Below, one piece after another: positions 45,257-54,100 of a stretch of DNA of 64,000 bases. Below the pieces are notes generated by a model. The model saw nothing but the letters and a program-made list of their open reading frames with translations. It did not search any database and was not told the DNA's origin. The translations under genes were made by a program, and so were the position numbers. The stretch lies in contig JAUNER010000001.1 in assembly GCA_030525455.1 (NCBI GenBank), positions 1 to 64,000 of the forward strand, in the 5' to 3' direction. Source of the DNA: Akkermansia sp. (GTDB lineage Bacteria > Verrucomicrobiota > Verrucomicrobiia > Verrucomicrobiales > Akkermansiaceae). How positions within the stretch are numbered: the stretch's first letter is position 1; every line of letters starts with the position of its first letter.

Positions 45257-46237
45257 ATGGACATTATTCACGACAACGACGCAGATTTGAGCGTATTGAA
45301 TGGTAAGACAGTAGCCGTTATTGGTTATGGTGCACAGGGTAGAGCACAGGCTCTTTGCATGAGAGACTCCGGTGTAAACGTCATCATTGGTGTACGCCCC
45401 GGTAAGTCATTTGACGCCGCAACACAGGATGGATTCCAAGTAATGACCGTAGCAGAAGCATCCGCCGCTGCTGACATCATTCACATTCTTTTGCCTGACG
45501 AAAACCATGGTGCTGTGTACGAAAACGAAATTAAGCCAAACCTTGCCGCCGGTAAGACCCTTTGCTGCTCACACGGTTTTGCTTATGTATTCAAGACCAT
45601 CGTGCCACCTGCAGACGTTGATGTGATTATGGTCGCTCCAAAGGGACCGGGTACAGAAGTACGTCGCGTGTTTGAAGAAGGCTTTGGTTGCCCCGGTTTG
45701 ATTGCTGTTTGGCAGAATCCTTCCGGCAATGCTCGTAACGTAGCCCTTGGTATGGCAAAGGCAGAAGGCCTTACCCGTGGTGGTGTGCTTGAATGCACCA
45801 TGCAGCAGGAAACATACGAAGACCTCTTTGGTGAACAAAACGTACTTTGCGGTGGTTTGGTAGACCTCATGAAGTACGGTTTCGAAACCCTCATTGAAGC
45901 TGGTTATCCGGCAGAAATGGCTTACTTCGAATGCGTACACGAAGCTAAGCTCATCGTTGATATTATTTACAACAAGGGTATTCAGGCAATGAACGGTGTG
46001 ATTTCCAACACCGCTGAATTTGGTGAATACTACAATGGCCCGCAAATTCTTGGTCCGGAAGTGAAGGATAAGATGAAGGAATCCCTCAAGCGTATTGAGT
46101 CCGGTGAATTTGCTCGCGTATGGCTTGCAGAAGCCGCCGCAGGTGCTCCTAACTTGAAGGCTAAGCGCGAAGCTCTTGGCGAACACCCGGTAGAAATCGT
46201 GGGTGCTAAGATTCGTAGCTTGTTTGAACGCAAGTAA
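45257..46237 (+). CDS. ilvC: Ketol-acid reductoisomerase
   Basis: Converts acetolactate to dihydroxyisovalerate in valine, leucine and isoleucine synthesis. 326 residues, class I length. VAVIGYGAQGRAQALCMRDS (Rossmann loop), APKGPGTEVRR, ECVHEAKLIVDIIYNKG (metal Glu/Asp) and SNTAEFGEYYNGP are diagnostic. The cofactor loop reads VRPGKSFDAATQDG, short and with an acidic residue, so NADH rather than NADPH use is possible. The start at 45257 has an AAGGA site 7 bases upstream. No other ilv gene is nearby. Confidence 0.97.
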   Translation: MDIIHDNDADLSVLNGKTVAVIGYGAQGRAQALCMRDSGVNVIIGVRPGKSFDAATQDGFQVMTVAEASAAADIIHILLPDENHGAVYENEIKPNLAAGKTLCCSHGFAYVFKTIVPPADVDVIMVAPKGPGTEVRRVFEEGFGCPGLIAVWQNPSGNARNVALGMAKAEGLTRGGVLECTMQQETYEDLFGEQNVLCGGLVDLMKYGFETLIEAGYPAEMAYFECVHEAKLIVDIIYNKGIQAMNGVISNTAEFGEYYNGPQILGPEVKDKMKESLKRIESGEFARVWLAEAAAGAPNLKAKREALGEHPVEIVGAKIRSLFERK

Positions 46238-46315
46238 GAAGCACTAGCTTGTTTTTTTCGTGGCATTGCTTGTGATGATTGGCGAGTGATGCCCACGATG
46301 TCTTTTTCTCAAAGC

Positions 46316-46344
46316 AGGAGGCTTCTCTATGGGAGCCTCCTTTT
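46316..46344 (+). terminator. Terminator after ilvC
   Basis: Stem GGAGGCT/AGCCTCC (46317-46323 with 46334-46340), 10-nt loop, then TTTTCTTCT. It is 31 bp ahead of the next ATG. Confidence 0.75.
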
Positions 46345-46374
46345 CTTCTCCTATTCCCTTTTTTTAGAGCTTTT

Positions 46375-47172
46375 ATGGACGAGTCAGCATTAGCCATCAA
46401 TGTAGAAAACGCACGGGTTTATCTGGGCGGTCATGAGGTGTTGCATGATATTTCATGGCAGGTTCGCAAAGGTGAGCGGTGTTTTATCTTAGGGGCAAAC
46501 GGTGCGGGAAAAACCACACTGGTAAAAATGCTTATGGGCTATGCTTGGCCGCTCTTCGGGGCAAAGGTGCAGGTCTTGGGTGCTACATTTGGGCGAGTGA
46601 ACCTCATGGAGTTACGTAAATCTATCGCCTGGGTCAGCCCTTTTATGCACAAGTGGCTGGAGCAGGGGGAGTGGTTGGGGAGTGATGTAGTGCTTTCCGG
46701 GCCTGATGCTTCAATAGGGTTGCTTCGCGAGCCTACACAGGCAGAGCTGGAGCGTGCAGATTCTATCATGCAGTCTTTGAAAGCCGAACATCTGATGACT
46801 CGTCCCGTAGCCGCTATGTCATCCGGCGAACAAGTGAAAGTTCTCATTGCTCGTGCCTTGATGACAGACCCACAGCTCATGATATTGGATGAACCCAGCG
46901 TGTATCTCGACATTGCAGGCAGGGAATTTCTACTGAAAACCATCGAGGAGCTCGCCCTCGCTCGACCGGAACTGACCATGATTTTTATCACCCAGCGAAT
47001 TGAGGACATTTTGCCGGTATTTGACCGTGGCATGATTCTCAAATCGGGGGATATTGTGGCCTATGGGGATAGAGATTCGGTACTTACCGAGGAAAATCTA
47101 AAAAATGCGTTTGAGCTGGATATTCGTCTCATTCGTACAGATAAAGGCAGACTTTGGTCTGTGATTGCTTAA
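46375..47172 (+). CDS. ABC transporter ATP-binding protein
   Basis: 265 residues from the ATG at 46375 (earlier in-frame starts run through the ilvC terminator). Walker A GANGAGKTT, signature MSSGEQVKVLIARAL (Ser-Ser-Gly rather than Leu-Ser-Gly-Gly), Walker B LMILDEPSVYLD, switch region FITQRIEDI with Gln in place of the common His. No permease lies beside it, so its partner is unknown; it resembles stand-alone YlmA/ModF-type ATPases. The GntR gene follows after 4 bp. Confidence 0.9.
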   Translation: MDESALAINVENARVYLGGHEVLHDISWQVRKGERCFILGANGAGKTTLVKMLMGYAWPLFGAKVQVLGATFGRVNLMELRKSIAWVSPFMHKWLEQGEWLGSDVVLSGPDASIGLLREPTQAELERADSIMQSLKAEHLMTRPVAAMSSGEQVKVLIARALMTDPQLMILDEPSVYLDIAGREFLLKTIEELALARPELTMIFITQRIEDILPVFDRGMILKSGDIVAYGDRDSVLTEENLKNAFELDIRLIRTDKGRLWSVIA

Positions 47173-47176
47173 TGAT

Positions 47177-47860
47177 ATGACAAAGGCGATGGAGGTAAAA
47201 AAACCGGTTAGACTTTCATTGGCTCGCCAAGTGCTCAATGCCATGGAAACCATGATTCGCTCCGGTGAGTGGCAGGTGGGCGACCGCATTCCGGCTGAGC
47301 CGGAGCTTGCCCGTGCCTTTTCTGTAAGCCACAATACAATTCGCGAAGCTCTTCAATCTCTCATTCACATGGGGATGCTCGAAGCTCGTCCCGGTGACGG
47401 CACATACGTCATGGCTTCAGACAGATTTGCCGTGGCAGTGAGTAATCGCCTTAGAGAAACGGATTTGCCTCAGTTACTTGAAGCTCGCCTGGCACTAGAG
47501 AAAGAAATTGCTCGTCTTGCCGCCATAAAACGAACGGATGAGGATTTAGAGCGTTTGGCGTTAGCTCTTAGTGATTGTCGTTCAAAAATTCGCCCGGGCA
47601 TTGAGGACGATATGCTTTTTCATGCAGCTGTCGCTACTGCTACTCATAATTCCGTCCTTGCGGAGCTTTATCAGGTAATCCTTAATCACGTTCGCCAAAA
47701 TCTGGAAAATCTACTCGTTGAGAAGCAATACGATGCCCATGCCATGCTTCTTCATGAGCATTTGCTATCAGCTATTCGTAATCATGATGCCGATAGTGCC
47801 GAAAGTATCATTGTAAAAATTGTTGATTTCGATACACAAAGTATTTCTCTCATCGATTAG
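47177..47860 (+). CDS. GntR-family (FadR subfamily) transcription regulator
   Basis: 227 residues. N-terminal winged helix (SLARQVLNAMETMIRSG, then VGDRIPAEPELARAF, VSHNTIREALQSLIHMG, LEARPGDGTYV) and a C-terminal helical FCD domain with metal-site histidines (DMLFHAAVATATHN, LHEHLLSAIRNHD). FCD regulators sense organic acids, often with Zn2+ or Ni2+. Target unknown; cotranscribed with the ABC ATPase. Confidence 0.92.
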   Translation: MTKAMEVKKPVRLSLARQVLNAMETMIRSGEWQVGDRIPAEPELARAFSVSHNTIREALQSLIHMGMLEARPGDGTYVMASDRFAVAVSNRLRETDLPQLLEARLALEKEIARLAAIKRTDEDLERLALALSDCRSKIRPGIEDDMLFHAAVATATHNSVLAELYQVILNHVRQNLENLLVEKQYDAHAMLLHEHLLSAIRNHDADSAESIIVKIVDFDTQSISLID

Positions 47861-48069
47861 TTTCTGAGAGAGCCTTATGAGGTATTTTCCTCTATTCATT
47901 GGTGAGTAGATTTTTTCTTGATTTGTTTCGGGGGCAGTTCTTTTGTCGGGGCGATTTTTTTTGACACCGGTGTAGATGATATATTTTGTGAGGATATATC
48001 ATACTAAAATACTATGATTTTGAATCATTAAGCTAAGAAAGAAATGTTTTTAACATAGTTCTTTTTCGT
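47861..48069. other. Intergenic region upstream of the autotransporter
   Basis: No gene and no strong terminator were seen after the GntR gene. It is AT-rich and contains GATATA...TATATC-like short repeats around 47979-48000 that could bind a regulator, which is speculative. Confidence 0.3.
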
Positions 48070-48099
48070 TTGACATGGAATTGACTTTGGGCTTATCCT
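48070..48099 (+). promoter_or_regulatory. Candidate promoter of the autotransporter
   Basis: TTGACA (48070-48075), 18-bp spacer, TATCCT (48094-48099), about 85 bp ahead of the ATG. Confidence 0.45.
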
Positions 48100-48184
48100 A
48101 TGGGTGTGGAAGAGGGAAGAGTTTTGCCCTTAATCAGAAAAGAAATCAATCATCATAACCTCCCCGTAAAACATCTTTAGAGTC

Positions 48185-51100
48185 ATGAAACCGCACCTTC
48201 CAATCAAGCTTTTGAAGTCAATAATAGCCGCATCTGTTGCTTTCGTTTCCATACCCCAAGCCTCTGCCATTATATCCGAAGAAATGCTCTCCGGCTATCA
48301 ATGGATTCATGTGGATCACGAGCAAGACGTGGCTAATTTTTACGGCTATGATGGGAAGGTTGTATTCATTATGTACGACCATAGTGATCGTAAGCGAAAA
48401 GATGGTTATTATAAATTTGATTCGAGAACCCAAGATGCACTTTTAGGGTATGATGTACAATCAGCGATATTTACAACCATTGAATCACAATGGGAGCACA
48501 GACTATATACCCCACCGATAACTTTTACCGGGTATAAGGCTAATGCTCCGTTGTTTTATCTAAATGAGGACGGTTCATTGGCATTTGATGCTGTATTCTC
48601 ACTTAAATTTACGAAGAATAAAACACTAGATTCATGGTCGACGATATACGGCTTCCCGTCATCTGAGCTTGTATTTAACAATGTTCTTACAGCTGAGTTT
48701 TCGGAAAATTCTGCCACAATGGCAGAAGGCGGTTATGGTGGTGGTGTAATTTTCGGGGGGAATGTGACATTTGATGGTGGAAGTTCTACATTTGTAAAGA
48801 GTTTGTCATTTTCAAAGAATCAGGTCCTTGGTGGTAATTATTTTTCATTTGGTGGGGCAATCTACACAATGAACCTGAAGGTGAATAATTACGATAAAGT
48901 CACTTTTTCGTCAAACAAGGTAACATCTACAGATTCCGCGTATGGCGGAGCTGTATCAATTCATAGTGGAAATGCCGGATTAAGCAATAATGGGAGTGTT
49001 GTTTTTAGTAAGAATTCTGTGCAGAGTTCATATTATGATTCTGCGGGAGGGGCTATTGCTACTATGGAAAGTACCCTGACCATTAGCGAAAACGATATTT
49101 TGGATTTTAGTTCAAATTCTGCCGTCGGGTACCAAAATGTATTTGGTGGGGCTATTTTTAATTCCGGAGATACATTAGCTATTCTTGCTAATGATACAGT
49201 TAAGTTTAGTTCAAATTCATCAACTAGTTCCGCTACCGAAGTTGATTGGTTTGCTAGGGGTGGGGCTGTTTATGCCGACGAGGATGCTATCATTGAAAAT
49301 AATAAGAGCGTTTTATTTGAAAAAAACATAGTTAAAGGTAATGGCAGTTTTGCAGATGGGGGGGCTATTTATACTGAGGGTACACTATCTATTATAAATA
49401 ATACAAGTGTCGCCTTTATCGAGAATTCAGCCCAGTCAAAAAAGACAGAGGTCATGGGGGCTGCCTTTAAGGCATATTCGTTGACTATGGGGGATAATGA
49501 GGAAGTCCTTATCAGTAAAAATAAAGCGACAGGCGACAGTGCTTATGGAGCCATTTCTCTATCTGCCGGGGCAAATTTTAATAATAACGGGAGCATCACA
49601 ATTGCCAATAACTCTACGATAGGCTTGAATTATGGGGCTTATGGTGGAGCTATTGGGATTACTTTAGTAAATGTATTTGATACGCCTACCGAAATTCTTT
49701 TCGCTAATAACTATGGTGATATTATTGTAGAAAATAATGTGGCGGAAAGTAAGAATGCCCATGCCTATGGTGGAGCCATTTATGGGGAGGACATTGGTTT
49801 TACAGATAATAGTGGAACGATTCAGTTTATTGGGAATAAGGCTATTTCTGTGGATGCTTATACGTATGGCGGTGCCATTTGTGCAAGAGAGGGGCTCATG
49901 TTTGTCGGGAATAGTGGATTGATTGAGTTTTCAAAAAATTCGGCAAAAACGAGTGGCTCTGATGTAGGTGTATATGGTGGGGCGATTTTTGCAGAAGGAG
50001 ATGTTATATTTACGCAGAATTTGGGAGATATTTCCATTTCTGATAATCATGTAGAGGGGGAAGGTGTGTGTAGTGGTAGTGCTATTACTGCCTCTGGTGA
50101 TTTAGCGTTTATTTCAAATGACGGAATCATCTCGATTAAAAATAATTTAGTTCGTATTTCTACTAAGGATAGTGGAGAAGCCGGTGCCGCATTGGATGTC
50201 GTTGGGGATGTTAGGATTGTAAATAACAAAGAGGTCTTTATATCAGGCAATGCTTATATCAATGATGCGAGATGTGCTTTGTTTGGTGTTGGTGTTGCGG
50301 GAGATGCTAATTTTTCTGCCGTAGATTCCGGCATTATTGAAATTCAGGACCGTATATATGTACAAGGGTTTGCTGATTTTAATGAGGCCTTTACAGATGA
50401 GAATAATCAGTCTATTGCCCAAACCGGAGATATTTTATTTACGGCAAAAAATGTCGGTGAGAGACTTGCAAAGATAAAAGGGAAAACTCCCTCAGCAGAT
50501 GATGTTTTAGCTTCGAGTGAATTTTACATTGTAGAAGGTGCTGAAATTCACGACGGGAGATTGAGGATTGAGGATGGGGCTATTTTCCGTACTGAGGATG
50601 CTGTAACGATAAGGACATCCTCTTCCGGACAATCGACTCCTACTTTACTTATCAAAGATGCGACTGCCATTGTTGGTGGAGATGTCGTTTTTGAGTCGGG
50701 AACTTGTTTGGATGCTCAAGGTCAAGCTGTGTTAGATGCCTATGAAGTTGTGATGGAGGATGGCAGTCAATTAAAGGCAAAACTAACGGCAGACAATATG
50801 GAACAAGCTGTCCTTTCTCTACATGGAGACATGATTTTTGAGGGAGCATTGACCGTTACATTGGACTATTCGACTAAAGGTGGAAGTACTATATATAAAA
50901 TTCTTACCTTAGCGGACAAGGCGGATGATTACTTTTCATCTACATGGAATAATTTGAATGTTACATTGGAAGATGCCCGGGGGAATACATTATCCGGTGA
51001 TGATTTGTACTGGGATGGTGATTCCTTGATGTATCTTGCTAATGTTTATCGTAGGACGACAAATGAGACATTGACCGGGGAAAATACATCCGGGAGGTAT

Positions 51101-54100
51101 TTGATATTTGGCAACCAGAGTAGCGGCACGGTTCAGTTAGGTGGTTTGATTACACCTAAGCAAATTTTGGTTGATAATGATACGATGCATTCCTACATTT
51201 TCGAGGGGAATGCAGAGAATTATGCGTATTTTGCAGGAAGTTCTTCATTGATTAAGAGAGGTAGTGGTTCTCTGACAATCAATATGGAAAACCACTACCG
51301 TGGCGGAACCATGCTTGAGGACGGTACTTTAATTGTTGGGCATGAAGGAGCCCTGGGGTCCGGGGAAATTTCTCTTTGGGGGGGGACCTTGAATTTGAAT
51401 GGGTATGCCGTTAATAACACAATGAGGGTTGATGGTGACGTTAACGTTCTAGGGGGTGAAAACTTCTTGGGGCAATTGAGAATGCTGTCCGGTAGTTTAT
51501 CCGGTGATGCTTTGAATTTAGCATACACAACAACTCTTCGAGGTGGCCAAATTAATGCAAATTTAATTGGGGCGGGTGGAGTCGTTATTGATACTTATGA
51601 TGAGGTTGAGCTTGCCGGAACGAATACGTACCAAGGAAGCACAATCATCAACAATGGCACGTTGTTATTAACCGGTTCACTCAGCTCTGATATTGTTATT
51701 AGAGACAGAGGTGTCTTAAATACAGGGCTAGGATTGAATTTACAGGATGGGCAGACCTTGTATTCGGAGAATGGCAAAATTGTAGGTAATTTAACGTCAT
51801 CTGCTGATAATTTGGAGGGGACCGGGTTAACGATAGACGGGAATTTGCATTTGACCTCCGGATCGCTCACATTGGGTAGAGGCCATTCTGATGAGCCTGA
51901 GCTACAAGTTAACGGTACTCTGGAAATAGACAACGAGGTGAAGTTTGATTTCGTTCGTTATCAGACTGGTTCTGTGATAGTACTGAAAGCAGACGGATTA
52001 TCCGGTTCTGTTAATGCAAGTAATTTTACCGAGTTTATGCCGTCTCATTGGTCATGCCAAGTCGCTTATGACCAAGAGTTGCAAGCACTTGTTGCTGAAA
52101 TTTCCGGTGCTAATGAATGGATTTGGGATACCGGGAAGTCCGGTGTATTAAAGATGGGGAGTGTGGCATCTATTCCAATGAGTTCGTACGATCCGACAGC
52201 TTTTGAATTTGGTTTTAGGGAAGGTGATACGGTTTATATCGATACCTCAAAATCAACAATTACTCTGGAGGGGGACATTTTAGGGAATTTAGATGTAAGA
52301 ACGACCAAGAGTGTGACGTTTAAGTCAAACAAAAAATCTCCCGGTGCTATAGCCGGGCGTAGTGCTGTATTTGTTTCCGGTTCGGGTTCGGTAACGATGA
52401 ATGATGGGAATACTTACAGTGGTGGTACGTATCTTAACGGGGGAACTTTAAAGGCTGGTGGGGCAAGCTCATTTGGCGTTGGTGATATTGTATTGAGTGC
52501 CGGTTCACTTGATTTGGCAAAGAAAGCAGTTGCTAACGATGTTTACGTCTATGGTGATGTGTATGTGAAAAACGGCTCTAAGTATCAGGGCTCGATGACT
52601 GTTAATGAAGGCTCTCTTGGTAAAAAATCATCGTTGACTATTCAGGAGGGCGAGACTTTAACATTATCAGATTCTTTGCTGATAGGGACGTCTGTAAGCG
52701 GTGCCGGGACGGTTTATGTTTCCGGGATGGGGCAATTTACTTCTGGTACAAAAGTAACGACAAACAAATTGTACTTAGATACCTATGCCAACCTGGAGGT
52801 TGATAGTAGTGGCTTGGCTATGAATAAAAAAGCATCTGCCATTGAAATCAACAAAGGGGTGCTTTATTCACAGGGGGCTGTAAGTGCCTATTCGTTAATG
52901 GTGAATGATGGCTGTTTCTATACAGAAGGGACCAAAGCTCGTTCTGTAACGGTGACGGATTTGGTACTGACGAATGGTTCGAGTCTTGGCTCTACCGGGA
53001 AGGTGTCTGCAAGTAATTTGTTGATACATGATTCCTATTTAGATGTTTATGGTATTTCTTCGGTGCAGGGTTTGTCGGTTAAGTATGATTCGGAATTAGT
53101 AAATTCTAGGCTATCTGTTAATGGTTCTGTGTCCGGGCGAAATATGGCACTTACGGGGGCAAATGTTGATCTGGCTGACCCATATAAGAATAAAGCTCAG
53201 AATTTTACCCTTAAAGGGGATTTAAGCATGGACTCTTTATCGGAAATCAGAGCTACCGGTAAATTGTCTGCTAATAATTTATCAATGGTGGATTCTCTCA
53301 TCAATGTGACCGGTACGACCGGTGTTCAAAGTATGGCGATTAAGTATGATTCCTTGTTGGAATCTTCGACTGTGAATATTCATGGTACGATGAGCGGACG
53401 TCATTTGAATATGGTGAATTCTGCGATGAATTTGACCGACCCATATAAGAACAAAGCTCAAAAATTGACGCTGAAGGGGGCTCTCGAAATGTCAGAGGCT
53501 TCCGCTTTGTCGGTGACCGGTAAGTTATCTGCCAATTACTTGACCATGGATGATTCCTCATTAAATGTTCTTGGTACGACCGGTGTTCAAAGTTTGGCGA
53601 TTAAGTATGATTCTAGTCTGACAGATTCGTCTATTTTTGTGAATGGTACGATGAGTGGTCGTGCTTTGAGCATGGATAATTCTACTCTATCCTTATCAGA
53701 CCCCTATAAGGGTAAGGCTCAAGGATTATCTCTCAAGGGCTTGTTGAGCATGAAAAATGGGGCAAAGATTACTACAACAGGTAAGATAAGTTCCTATGGC
53801 TTAGACATGACGAATGCCGAGATGCTACTGGATAACGTCAACTCTGCCCAAAGTTTGACTGTGAAAGGTCAGACGAATATGAATCTGGCTCATTTGGATA
53901 TCAATGGCACGATGTCTACCTACGGACTGAGCATGGCAGATTCAAGCATCAACCTGGAGGATGAAAATCCGAATAAGACTCAAAAGGCAAAAGGTCTGAC
54001 CGCTAAGGGCGATGTGTTTATGGATAGCTCAAGCATCACCGCCACAGGTGCTGTAAGTGCCTACAACCTTAATATGGTGGATGGCAGTACGCTATCTATC

